A stretch of DNA of 64,000 nt from Uliginosibacterium aquaticum (lineage in GTDB: Bacteria > Pseudomonadota > Gammaproteobacteria > Burkholderiales > Rhodocyclaceae). The stretch spans positions 62,001 through 126,000 of the forward strand of contig NZ_JABCSC020000003.1 in assembly GCF_012972705.2 (NCBI RefSeq), read 5' to 3'. Of this stretch, positions 8,980 to 16,928 are shown one piece after another (position 1 is the first letter of the stretch; every line of letters begins with the position of its first letter). The position numbers and the translations under genes were made by a program. The notes beneath the pieces were generated by a model, which saw only the letters and a list, made by a program, of their open reading frames with translations, was not told the DNA's origin and made no database searches.

Positions 8980-9788
8980 AACGCCCCTTGTGCTGCATGC
9001 TGATTGCGATCTGCGGTCCAGCTGCAGCACAGCAAGCCCTGCTGACAACCAGCGAGCTGAGGTACTGGAAGCTCACCCTGCCGCTGGATGCCGACGGTGA
9101 CGGCAAAGCCGATGAAATTTCCCGTCCGGCTGGCTACCGCAATCCGCCCTGGTTCACGCCAACCGCCGAAGGCATCCTGTTCCGGGCTAATGCCGGTGGC
9201 GCGCGTACCAGTGGCAGTACCGCCTACGCACGCGCCGAGTTGCGTGAGCTGGATGAATCAGGACGCCCAGCCGCCTGGGATTGCCTGGGCGATACGCGCC
9301 ACCTGAAGCTGGAGCAAGTCCTGCTGCACACCACCACGGCCAAGCCCGAGGCCACTATCGGCCAGATCCACGATGCGCGAAACGACAACCTGATGCTGAA
9401 ATACATCGGCCCCGCGAAAGCCAATGGATACAGCGATAGTGGGCGGATCGAAGTGCTGTGGAATGACGCAGCGCAGCGTGCAGAACTGGATCCTGCCTAT
9501 ATCCTCGGCCAGCCCATGCAGGTGGAGCTGGCGGTGAATAAGGGCTCGGTGCAGGTGAATTACCGCAATCTCGCCAGCGGAGTGGAGAAACACATCGAAG
9601 CGAGGCTCGACTCGGCTAGTGTTGTCGGTGCTTGCTTCTTCAAGGCTGGGGTGTATATCCAGGCCTGTAGTCGGCTCGACGCTTACGGCAAGCCGAATAC
9701 AGTGTGCGAGAAGAAGGGCTGGGAGGCGCGCCGTTACGACGCGCCGGAGGCCTGGGCGGAAGTGCTGATCCGGCGCATCGAAATGTAG
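8976..9788 (+). CDS. Polysaccharide lyase family 7 (alginate lyase-like), secreted
   Basis: A 270-residue secreted enzyme with the three hallmark PL7 (alginate lyase 2) motifs: R-A-E-L-R at residues 86-90, Q-I-H at 130-132, and FFKAGVYIQ at 221-229. The Arg, Gln/His and Tyr of these motifs form the beta-elimination site. A short signal sequence precedes AAAQQ near residue 19. Residues 38-47 (DADGDGKADE) resemble a calcium-binding loop. The GTG start overlaps the upstream secreted-protein stop. It probably cleaves alginate or another uronic-acid polymer; substrate preference cannot be read from sequence. No other alginate genes are in the window. Confidence 0.88.
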   Translation: MKRPLCCMLIAICGPAAAQQALLTTSELRYWKLTLPLDADGDGKADEISRPAGYRNPPWFTPTAEGILFRANAGGARTSGSTAYARAELRELDESGRPAAWDCLGDTRHLKLEQVLLHTTTAKPEATIGQIHDARNDNLMLKYIGPAKANGYSDSGRIEVLWNDAAQRAELDPAYILGQPMQVELAVNKGSVQVNYRNLASGVEKHIEARLDSASVVGACFFKAGVYIQACSRLDAYGKPNTVCEKKGWEARRYDAPEAWAEVLIRRIEM

Positions 9789-9802
9789 GGTGGGCTTTGT
9801 TT

Positions 9803-9871
9803 GTAGGGCCGACTTCAGTCGGCTTGCCACAAGTGCTGTGCGACTGAAGTCGCACCTACGTCGCACCTACG
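9803..9871. repeat. REP-like inverted pair between convergent genes
   Basis: Two oppositely oriented palindromic units: GTAGGGCCGACTTCAGTCGG at 9803-9822 and, inverted, GTGCGACTGAAGTCGCAC plus CTACG at 9838-9860. The tail TCGCACCTACG is duplicated at 9861-9871. They lie between the convergent lyase and GNAT genes, a typical REP/BIME location. Related units occur at 10389, 26450, 41310 and 48308. Confidence 0.85.
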
Positions 9872-9884
9872 ATTTCCCCAGTCT

Positions 9885-10376
9885 TCAGCCTCTCACCAGT
9901 TTGTGGCAAGTGAGGCTCTGACCGCAGCGCTCGTGTTCGCCGCTCTCCACCAGCTTGAAGCCGTGCTTCTCGAAGAAGGGTTTCGAGAGTTCGCTGGCAA
10001 TGGCGGTGACTTTCTTTGCGCCCATGGCGGCGGCCAGTTCCAGCAGGTCTTCGAGGATCAGGCTGCCCACGCCTTGGCGATTGGCCTCCGGCGTGGTGAA
10101 CAGCAGGTCGATCTGGCCGGGCATCAGGATGCCGCCGAAGCCGACGATCTCGCCCTCTTCATCCACGGCTACGCGAACCCAGTTGTCCTGCAGGCGGGCG
10201 GCCCAAGCGCTGGCGTCGTCGGCTGTGGCGGCCCAGGCGGCGCACTGCTCGGCGCTGTAGGCGTTGCGGCCGGTTTCCAGGATGGCAGCGCGATAGACCG
10301 CAGCCAGCGCGGGTGCGTCGGCGGGCTGGTAATCGCGGGTGCTGACTTCGTGCAAGGGTTCGTTGGTATCGGTCAT
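9885..10376 (-). CDS. GNAT-family N-acetyltransferase
   Basis: A 163-residue single-domain acetyltransferase. The acetyl-CoA pyrophosphate loop is seen as TPEANRQGVGSLILEDLLELA (Q/R-x-x-G-x-G pattern). It is preceded by the beta-strand VRVAVDEEGEIVGFGGILMP and followed by FFEKHGFKLVESGE, the typical C-terminal GNAT strand. Similarity in style is to the ElaA/YafP type. The acceptor is unknown. REP-like repeats flank both ends, so it is transcriptionally isolated. Confidence 0.85.
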   Translation of the reverse strand: MTDTNEPLHEVSTRDYQPADAPALAAVYRAAILETGRNAYSAEQCAAWAATADDASAWAARLQDNWVRVAVDEEGEIVGFGGILMPGQIDLLFTTPEANRQGVGSLILEDLLELAAAMGAKKVTAIASELSKPFFEKHGFKLVESGEHERCGQSLTCHKLVRG

Positions 10377-10388
10377 GGTGTTGATCTT

Positions 10389-10444
10389 GTAGGTGCGACT
10401 TCAGTCGCACGCGGAGCGTAATGGCCGACTGAAGTCGGCCCTAC
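10389..10444. repeat. REP-like inverted pair upstream of GNAT gene
   Basis: GTAGGTGCGACTTCAGTCGC begins at 10389 and the inverse unit GGCCGACTGAAGTCGGCC plus CTAC spans 10423-10444. Both are palindromic and share the TTCAGTCG/CGACTGAA core with the pair at 9803. A degenerate third unit (GCGGGCACAGGTTGTCCCTA) follows at 10451-10470. Confidence 0.85.
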
Positions 10445-10475
10445 ATTCTCGCGGGCACAGGTTGTCCCTACAAGG

Positions 10476-11681
10476 TCAATGCGCCAGAAAGTGCTCCAGC
10501 AAATCATTGAGGAAGCGCTGGCCGCGTTCGGTGGGGCGGATCAGGCTGTCGGTAATCTCCAGCAGGCCGCGCTGGCGGGCACCGATGAGCTTGTCCTCGA
10601 TGGCGTCCAGCGGCAGGCCGGTGCGTTCTTGAAACAGGCTGCGCGGCACGCCTTCGGTGAGGCGCAGGGCATTCATCATGAATTCGAAGGGCAGTTCGTG
10701 GGCTTCCACGGTGTGCTGCTCCTGGATGAAATCATCCTGCGCGCTGCGTTCGAGGTAAGTGTTCGGATGCTTGTGACGCATCTGGCGATGCACGCCTAGG
10801 TGGTCCGAGAGCTTGCCGTGTGCGCCGGCGCCGATGCCGAGATAGTCGCCGAAGCGCCAGTAGTTGAGGTTGTGGCGGCACTTGTGGCCGGGCTGGGCGA
10901 AGGCCGAGGTTTCGTAGTGGCTGTAGCCGGCCGCCGCCAGTTTCGCCTCGATCATTTCCTGCATGTCCGCCGAGGTCTCATCGTCCGGCAGGCTGGGCGG
11001 GTCGCGGTGGAAGAGGGTATTGGGCTCCAGCGTGAGGTGGTAGCAGGATAGGTGCGGCGGCGCAAAACTCAGCACCTGGGCCAGGTCGGCCTCGGCTTCG
11101 GCGAGCGTCTGCTGCGGCAGGGCGTACATCAGGTCCGCATTCCAGGTGTCGAAGTGGCTGGCGGCCGCTTCGAGGGCCTGGATGGCCTGGCTACGGTCGT
11201 GGATGCGTCCCAGAGCCTTCAGGTGCGTTTCGTTGAAGCTCTGGATGCCCACGCTCACCCGCGTCACGCCGGCCGCTCTGAAGGCCGCAAAACGGGCTGT
11301 ATCGACGGTGCCCGGGTTGGCTTCCAGGGTGATCTCGCAGCCGGGCTCCAGCGGCAGCAGGGTGCGGGTGGTGGTGAGAAGGCGTTCTAGCCCCTCTGGC
11401 GAGAGCAGGCTGGGTGTGCCGCCGCCGATGAAGATGCTGTGCACGCGGCGACCCCATACGCGCGGCAGGCTCGATTCGAGGTCGCGCAGCAGGGCGTCGA
11501 CATAGGCCTGCTCGGGAATGCCCGTTTCTTTCACGTTGTGCGAGTTGAAATCGCAGTAGGGGCATTTCCTCACGCACCACGGGTAGTGGATGTAGAGCGA
11601 CAGCGGTGGCGGCGCGGCAAGCTGCGGGGCGTGGCTTTTCAGTGCGGCAGCGCGCGGAATGATCGGGATGGTGCGGGGCAT
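10476..11681 (-). CDS. hemW: Radical SAM family heme chaperone HemW
   Basis: A 401-residue radical SAM protein of the HemN/HemW family. The 4Fe-4S site is YPWCVRKCPYCDF with Cys36, Cys40 and Cys43 (CxxxCxxC); IFIGGGTPSLL and LEANPGTVD are family-specific. HemW binds heme and passes it to respiratory proteins; unlike true HemN it lacks coproporphyrinogen oxidase activity. The Leu/Pro-rich N-terminus and absence of the HemN N-terminal motif support HemW. The ATG at 11681 is chosen over a longer open frame because it directly follows the upstream gene's stop at 11686. In many proteobacteria it sits beside rdgB; here it follows a spermidine-synthase-like gene. Confidence 0.93.
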   Translation of the reverse strand: MPRTIPIIPRAAALKSHAPQLAAPPPLSLYIHYPWCVRKCPYCDFNSHNVKETGIPEQAYVDALLRDLESSLPRVWGRRVHSIFIGGGTPSLLSPEGLERLLTTTRTLLPLEPGCEITLEANPGTVDTARFAAFRAAGVTRVSVGIQSFNETHLKALGRIHDRSQAIQALEAAASHFDTWNADLMYALPQQTLAEAEADLAQVLSFAPPHLSCYHLTLEPNTLFHRDPPSLPDDETSADMQEMIEAKLAAAGYSHYETSAFAQPGHKCRHNLNYWRFGDYLGIGAGAHGKLSDHLGVHRQMRHKHPNTYLERSAQDDFIQEQHTVEAHELPFEFMMNALRLTEGVPRSLFQERTGLPLDAIEDKLIGARQRGLLEITDSLIRPTERGQRFLNDLLEHFLAH

Positions 11682-11685
11682 TGGT

Positions 11686-12552
11686 TCAGGGGGCTTCGAA
11701 GGCGCCCAGCCAGGGCGGGCAGGCGAGCAGCGCATGATACTGGCTCGCGTTGATCAGGCGCAGGTTGCCGGGCATGGCTTCGATGCGGGTGGCCAAGGTG
11801 GCGGTGGGCAGGGTGGTCGGGTCCAGCGTATCGGAGGCTACGGCCATGCTCCACAGGCCGCCGTAGAGCGGGATGCTCGGGAAGAAGGGCGTGACCAGCG
11901 CGAAGACCTCGCGTAGGCGGGCGAGCAGGGTGTCGGCTTGTTCGCGCTGCCACAGCGGCGAGCCCAGATGCAGGCTCAGCGCGCCGTGGGGGCCGAGCAG
12001 GCGGCGGCAGGCGCGGAAGAAGTCGGCCGTGAAGAGGGGGGCGGCGGCGGTGTCCGGATCGGTGAGGTCGAACACGATCAGGTCGAATGCGCCATCGGCG
12101 GGTTGCCAGCGCTGAACGTAAGTGGCTGCATCGCCGAAGGTGATGTGCAGGCGCGGGTCGTCCAGCGCGCCGTCATGCAGTGTCGGCAGGAAGTCGCGCG
12201 CCAGGCGCACGGTGGCCGGGTCCAGCTCGGCCAGCACCACCTCGTCCATCTGCGGGTACTTGAGCAGCTCGGCTGCCGAGGCGCCATCGCCGCCGCCCAG
12301 CACCAGCGCCCGGCTCGGTTCCGGATGGGCCAGACCGGCGATGTGCACCAGGGGCTCATGGCACAGGAAGCTGTCCGCCTCGCTGGCCATGCAGCGGCCG
12401 TCGAGCCGGTAGAGGCGACCGAAGGCGGCGGTCTGCCACACCTCCCAGCTCTGGTAGTCGCTGCGTCCGCCGGCCAGCAGGTGTCCGGCGCAGTCGAGTT
12501 CGAGTGCGGGGCCGAGGGCTTCGCGGAAGCGGTCGCTGGTGTCTGGATTCAT
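11686..12552 (-). CDS. Spermidine synthase-like methyltransferase-fold protein
   Basis: A 288-residue SpeE-family protein. It has the nucleotide-binding motif ALVLGGGDGASAAELLKYP, the acidic strand EVVLAELDPATVRLAR, and DLIVFDLTDPDTAAAPLFTADFF, matching the D-x-T-D-P-x-x-x-A motif. FLCHEPLVHIAGLAHP corresponds to the Y-x-E-x-x-x-H substrate region, though the usual tyrosine differs. Spermidine synthase transfers aminopropyl from decarboxylated S-adenosylmethionine to putrescine, but many members of this family have other or unknown substrates, and no speD is nearby. The ATG at 12552 is preferred to a longer open frame whose first 46 residues look non-coding. Confidence 0.82.
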   Translation of the reverse strand: MNPDTSDRFREALGPALELDCAGHLLAGGRSDYQSWEVWQTAAFGRLYRLDGRCMASEADSFLCHEPLVHIAGLAHPEPSRALVLGGGDGASAAELLKYPQMDEVVLAELDPATVRLARDFLPTLHDGALDDPRLHITFGDAATYVQRWQPADGAFDLIVFDLTDPDTAAAPLFTADFFRACRRLLGPHGALSLHLGSPLWQREQADTLLARLREVFALVTPFFPSIPLYGGLWSMAVASDTLDPTTLPTATLATRIEAMPGNLRLINASQYHALLACPPWLGAFEAP

Positions 12553-12707
12553 GCTTTGACTATGTGTTGCGGCTGCGCTGCTTGTGAGCGTCCACAAGGG
12601 TAGCGCCACGAAAGGGCAAGGCGCGCGAAAGTTTTCGGCGGCTGTTCCGTAATGAGACTGGCCACGTCTGTGCAAAAGACGGACCGTCATCCAGGGAGAA
12701 CGATGCC

Positions 12708-12995
12708 ATGAGCTCTGTTGCCGTACCCGAAGAACTGACCCTCCACCAGGTACGTGCGATCACGCCGCACCTGATCGATCTGGCTCGCAGCGGTGATGCG
12801 CTGGCGCTGGACCTGTCCGGTGTATGCCATATCGACACGGCCGGCATGCAGTTGCTGCTGGCGATTCGCCGCGAAGCCGCGCGGGCCTGTACCCCGCTGG
12901 CGCTGGAGAACCCTAGTCCGGCCGTTAGCGAATTGCTGAGCTTCTACCGCCTGGATCGGGTGCTCGCCAGTTACATCGTGAGCGAACCCGCCTGA
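12708..12995 (+). CDS. STAS-domain protein (anti-sigma-factor-antagonist type)
   Basis: A 95-residue stand-alone STAS domain. The pattern ALALDLSGVCHIDTAGMQLLLAIRREA has the conserved strand, the D-T-A-G-M-Q phospho-acceptor region (Thr rather than the usual Ser), and the following helix. It is the first gene of a cluster with cheA-like and cheB genes. In chemotaxis-like systems of proteobacteria, single STAS proteins can be partners or targets of the kinase. It is divergent from the spermidine-synthase-like gene, with a 155-bp gap holding its promoter. Confidence 0.85.
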   Translation: MSSVAVPEELTLHQVRAITPHLIDLARSGDALALDLSGVCHIDTAGMQLLLAIRREAARACTPLALENPSPAVSELLSFYRLDRVLASYIVSEPA

Positions 12996-13017
12996 AGCCG
13001 GAACCAGGGCCGCCAGC

Positions 13018-14757
13018 ATGGATGGCAGCATCGACGAAACCCTTGCCCTCTTCGTGGCCGACAGCACCCAGCAGCTGGACGTGCTGGAAGGCCAGTTGCT
13101 GGCGCTGGAACGTGACCCGGCCGACCATGCCGCACTTGATGCGCTGTTCCGTGCCGCCCACACCATCAAGGGCAATGCCGCTGTGGTGCAGCTCGGCGAG
13201 GTCGAGTGGTTTGCGCACGTGACCGAGAGCGTGCTGGAGCGCCTGCGCAGCGGTGAGCTGCTGGCCGGCTGCGAGCTGATCACGCTGCTGCTGGCTTGCT
13301 CCGATCACCTGCGATATCTGGTTACCAATGCCAGCTTTGGCGCAGATGCCAGCCCGGCCTTCGCGGAGGAAGACCGGGCCCGCCTGATTGGCCTGCTGGT
13401 GCCCTGGCTGGGTGACGAGCTGGAGGAGGTGGCGCCGCATTCGGATGCCACGCCTCGGCGCAGCGAGGAAGATTGCTGGCACATCAGCCTGCAGCCGGGC
13501 TTCGAAGCCCTGCGTCAGGGGCTGGATCCACTGAACTTCCTGCGCCACCTCGAAACCCTGGGCCGTCTCCACAGCCTGCGTGTGGTGGATGACGAAATCC
13601 CGCCCAGCGAGGGCTTTGATCCCGAAGCCTGTTACCTGCGCTTTGAAGTGCTGCTCGACACTGGTGCCGACAAGCAGGCCATCGAAGACGTGTTCTCCTT
13701 CATGCGCGATGCCTGCACGCTGCAGATCGAGCCGCCGGCGAGTCAGCTCGATGACTGGGTGGATCGCCTCGATTCATTGCCTGAAGACGAATTGCAGACC
13801 GGCGAGATGCTGGTGCGGGTTGGCGCGCTGACGCCGGATGAGCTGGCCAGCGGTCTGCGTGCCCAGCGCGGGGGTGAGGGCTCCGGGCCGATTGGCCGCA
13901 TCCTGGTCGATGAAGGCTTTGTGCCGCCGCAGGTGGTGGATGCTGCCCTGCGCCGGCAGGACGAGATCAAGACTGCGCTGCAACGGGAGGCGGCCCAGTT
14001 GCGCGTCTCCGCCGAACGCCTCGATCAGCTCGTCAATTCGCTGGCGGGCATGCAGGGCTCGCTGGCCCAGCTTGCCCAGCGCGGCACGCGTGTCTCGGCC
14101 GTTGAAATGGTGGCCTTGCAGCATGCCCTGGAGAAGGCTCGGCGGCTCGCCGAAGGCCTGCGCATGGCGCGCTTTGGCGAACAGTTCCGGCGTTTTCACC
14201 GCCTTGTGCGCGATGCCAGCCTGGAGCTGGGCAAGCGTGCCGATCTGCTCGTTTCCGGCGGTGAAGTCGAGATGGACCGGGCGGTGGCCGATGCCCTCGG
14301 TGACGTCCTGATGCATCTGCTGCGCAATGCCATCGACCATGGCATCGAAGCGCCAGATGTCCGCCAGGCTGCCGGCAAGCCCGCCCATGGCAGCCTCAGC
14401 GTGAGCATCAAGTCGCAGGCCGACTGGGTCTTGCTGCGGGTCAGCGACGACGGTGCCGGTGTGGATCTGGCCCGTGTGCGGGCGGCGGCTGAAGCACGCG
14501 GTCTGCTCGCAGCCGATCAGTTGGCTGACGAGGTGAGTCTGCTGGCCCAGCTTTTCGCCCCCGGTTTCTCTACCGCCGAACGCCTCAGCCACTACTCCGG
14601 GCGCGGCGTCGGTCTGGATGCGGTGCGTGCGGCGATCCACGCGCTGGGCGGTGAAATCAAGCTGCAGAGCAGGTCGGGCCAAGGCTGTTGCTTCGAAATC
14701 CGGGTACCGGCCGCGCCGCCGCAGAGCGCGCTGCCAGCACTTCACGCCGCTGCCTGA
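13018..14757 (+). CDS. CheA-like histidine kinase lacking a CheW domain
   Basis: A 579-residue kinase. The N-terminal Hpt domain has the phosphorylated His at about residue 48 in AAHTIKGNAAV. Residues 155-260 form a P2-like region (ISLQPGFEALRQGLDPLNFLRHLETLG through IEDVFSFMRDA). A segment GEMLVRVGALTPDELASGL follows, of a type found in some CheA proteins. Then come the dimerisation helices and the HATPase (N box LLRNAIDHGIE, G1 DDGAGVDL, G2 YSGRGVGLDAV). The protein stops soon after the ATPase (RVPAAPPQSALPALHAAA), so the C-terminal CheW-like receptor-coupling domain is absent. It is between a STAS gene and cheB, suggesting a chemosensory-like pathway not coupled through a normal CheW array. 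Confidence 0.9.
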   Translation: MDGSIDETLALFVADSTQQLDVLEGQLLALERDPADHAALDALFRAAHTIKGNAAVVQLGEVEWFAHVTESVLERLRSGELLAGCELITLLLACSDHLRYLVTNASFGADASPAFAEEDRARLIGLLVPWLGDELEEVAPHSDATPRRSEEDCWHISLQPGFEALRQGLDPLNFLRHLETLGRLHSLRVVDDEIPPSEGFDPEACYLRFEVLLDTGADKQAIEDVFSFMRDACTLQIEPPASQLDDWVDRLDSLPEDELQTGEMLVRVGALTPDELASGLRAQRGGEGSGPIGRILVDEGFVPPQVVDAALRRQDEIKTALQREAAQLRVSAERLDQLVNSLAGMQGSLAQLAQRGTRVSAVEMVALQHALEKARRLAEGLRMARFGEQFRRFHRLVRDASLELGKRADLLVSGGEVEMDRAVADALGDVLMHLLRNAIDHGIEAPDVRQAAGKPAHGSLSVSIKSQADWVLLRVSDDGAGVDLARVRAAAEARGLLAADQLADEVSLLAQLFAPGFSTAERLSHYSGRGVGLDAVRAAIHALGGEIKLQSRSGQGCCFEIRVPAAPPQSALPALHAAA

Positions 14758-14764
14758 AGCGGCC

Positions 14765-15820
14765 ATGCCGAAGCCGATCCGTGTCCTGATCGTCGACGAC
14801 TCCGTTCTGGTGCGCGAGGCCGCCCGCCAGGCACTTAGCGGCCAGCCCGGCGTCGAGGTCATGGATACCGCCATGGATCCGCTCTACGCCATGGAAAAGA
14901 TGGCCAGGGAATGGCCGGACGTGATTGTGCTGGACATCCAGATGCCGCGCATGGATGGCCTCAGCTTCCTGAAGAAAATCATGGCTGAGCGGCCCACACC
15001 GGTGGTGATCTGCTCCTCGCTGGTGGGCAATGGTGCCCAGATCGGCGTGGAGGCGCTGAGGGCGGGCGCAGTGAGCCTGATCAGCAAGCCCAAGGCCGGC
15101 GTCAGTGCCTTCTTCGAGAACGAGAGTGACAACCTCGTGGCGGCCGTGCGCGCGGCCTCACATACGAATCTTGCCCGTCTGCGTCAGATCGCCACCACCC
15201 TGCGCCCGATCCCCCCGCTGGTGAAGCCGGCACGCCCGGGCACGCTGAGTGCTGATGGCCGGGTGATCGCGATTGGCTCGTCTACGGGGGGTACCCAGGC
15301 GCTGGAAACAGTGCTTGGCGCACTCGGTACCGATCTGCCCGGCATGGTGATCGTGCAACACATGCCGCTGGGTTTCTCGAAGAAATTTGCCGACCGCCTG
15401 AATCAGGAGATCCGGATCGAATTGTGTGAAGCCCGCCACGGCCAGCGTGTCGAGCCGGGTCTCGCGCTGCTGGCTGAGGCCGGCAAACAGATGCGCCTGC
15501 AGAAGAGCGGCAGCGGCTACATCGTGGAAGTGTTGGAGGGCCCGGTCATCAATCGTCACCGGCCCTCGGTGGATTGCCTCTTCAGCTCGGTGGCCAAGGT
15601 TGCCGGGCTACGTGCCCTGGGTCTGATCATGACCGGCATGGGGGATGACGGTGCGCTGGGCATGAAGGAAATGTTCGACTGCGGCGCCCACACCATTGCC
15701 GAGAGCGAGGAGACCTGCGTGGTCTTTGGCATGCCGCGGGTAGCGATTGCGCGTGGTGGTGTGCGCGAAGTGCAGCCTTTGCACAAGATCGCCGAGCGCA
15801 TCAAGGCCTGGGTGGGCTGA
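14765..15820 (+). CDS. cheB: Chemotaxis-type response regulator methylesterase CheB
   Basis: A 351-residue two-domain protein. The receiver domain has VLIVDDS with the phospho-acceptor Asp57 in VIVLDIQMPRMDG and Lys109 in SKPK. The C-terminal methylesterase domain carries the catalytic triad: Ser173 in IGSSTGG, His199 in IVQHMP, and Asp295 in TGMGDDG. It would demethylate or deamidate receptor glutamates, but no methyl-accepting protein, CheR or CheW is in the window. Its start lies seven bases after the CheA-like stop. Its substrate receptor must be encoded elsewhere, or it acts on another target. Confidence 0.95.
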   Translation: MPKPIRVLIVDDSVLVREAARQALSGQPGVEVMDTAMDPLYAMEKMAREWPDVIVLDIQMPRMDGLSFLKKIMAERPTPVVICSSLVGNGAQIGVEALRAGAVSLISKPKAGVSAFFENESDNLVAAVRAASHTNLARLRQIATTLRPIPPLVKPARPGTLSADGRVIAIGSSTGGTQALETVLGALGTDLPGMVIVQHMPLGFSKKFADRLNQEIRIELCEARHGQRVEPGLALLAEAGKQMRLQKSGSGYIVEVLEGPVINRHRPSVDCLFSSVAKVAGLRALGLIMTGMGDDGALGMKEMFDCGAHTIAESEETCVVFGMPRVAIARGGVREVQPLHKIAERIKAWVG

Positions 15821-15832
15821 GCGGGAAGTTCC

Positions 15833-16834
15833 TCAACTGCCCGCCAGACGTTGTGCCACGCCGGCGTAGAGAGGAATGCCCAGCAGAAGGTTGAAGGGGA
15901 AGGTCAGCCCCAGCGACATGCCCAGATACAGCGAGGGGCGCGCTTCCGGAATCGCGTAGCGCAGCACGGCGGGCACCGCGATGTAGGAAGCGCTGCCGGC
16001 CAGCACCATCAGCAGGGTGGTGTCGCCTGCACCAAGGCCCACCACGCGGGCCAGCAGCAGGGCCAGGCTGGCGTGGCACAGCGGCCCGGCCAGCGCGTAG
16101 AGCATCAGCCCGCGCGGCACGTCCTTCAGTTCGCGCAGCTTGCGCGCGGCGAGCAGGCCCATGTCCAGCAGGAAGAAGGCCAGCATGCCCTTGAACAGGT
16201 CGCCCGAGAACGGCTGCATGGCGTGCTTGCCGGCTTCCCCGGTGATCAGGCCGACCAGCATCGCGCCGAGCAGCAGCAGTTGCGCACCATCGGTGAAGGA
16301 TTCGTGCAGCACCTTGCGCAGTGAGAACGACTCACCTGGGCCGCCGAGCGCCGCAGCCCCGCCTCCCACCGTCACCATCGGCGTTGCGCGCTGGCGCAGC
16401 GCGTTGGCGAAAAGCACGGCCATCACGATGGCGGGTGACTCCATCAGCGCCATGGCGGCAGCCATGTGGCCGCCATAGGCCACGCCATTGGTTTCGAGAT
16501 ACTGGATGGCGGTGATGAAGCTCACCGCACTCACCGAGCCATAGGTGGCCGCGATGGCGGCGGCATCGAAGCCCGGCAGATAGCGCCTGAGCAGCAGATA
16601 GCCACAGGCCGGCACGATGAAGGCCAGGGCTACGGCGCAGGCCAGGCTGGTCGCCACTTCGCTGGTGAGGCCGGAGGCCGCCAGCGCGAAGCCGCCTTTC
16701 AGGCCTAGTGCCATCAGCAGGTAGAGCGACAGGAAGCGCGCAATCTGCGGCGGGATTTCGAGGTTGGAGCGTACGGCGCCGGCCAGCAGGCCGAAGGCGA
16801 AGAACAGGATCGCCGGGTCGATGAGGTTTTGCAT
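15833..16834 (-). CDS. SbtA-type sodium-dependent bicarbonate transporter family protein
   Basis: A 333-residue membrane protein matching the SbtA/DUF897 family. The N-terminal helix DPAILFFAFGLLAGAVRSNLEIP and SLYLLMALGLKGGF are typical, as is the repeat-like second half GMLAFFLLDMGLLAARKLREL. About ten hydrophobic segments are visible. Cyanobacterial SbtA imports bicarbonate with sodium. Members in heterotrophic proteobacteria may supply bicarbonate for carboxylation or have another anion as substrate. It is divergent from a LysR regulator of the CbbR-like group, which probably controls it. Confidence 0.85.
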   Translation of the reverse strand: MQNLIDPAILFFAFGLLAGAVRSNLEIPPQIARFLSLYLLMALGLKGGFALAASGLTSEVATSLACAVALAFIVPACGYLLLRRYLPGFDAAAIAATYGSVSAVSFITAIQYLETNGVAYGGHMAAAMALMESPAIVMAVLFANALRQRATPMVTVGGGAAALGGPGESFSLRKVLHESFTDGAQLLLLGAMLVGLITGEAGKHAMQPFSGDLFKGMLAFFLLDMGLLAARKLRELKDVPRGLMLYALAGPLCHASLALLLARVVGLGAGDTTLLMVLAGSASYIAVPAVLRYAIPEARPSLYLGMSLGLTFPFNLLLGIPLYAGVAQRLAGS

Positions 16835-16897
16835 GGCGCAGCCCTGAGGGTGAAGACGGGCTGATCCTAGCGGCTGGAGCGGATCATTAAAAATCTA

Positions 16898-16918
16898 TTA
16901 TCCTGATGTCAGGAATAA
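16898..16918. promoter_or_regulatory. Candidate LysR operator
   Basis: An interrupted inverted repeat, TTATCCTGA - TGT - CAGGAATAA, sits 10 bases before the LysR start and in the shared upstream region of the SbtA-like gene. Arm and spacing fit LysR-type half sites with T-N11-A character. It is the best symmetric motif in this 94-bp divergent region. Confidence 0.5.
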
Positions 16919-16928
16919 GGATTTACTG

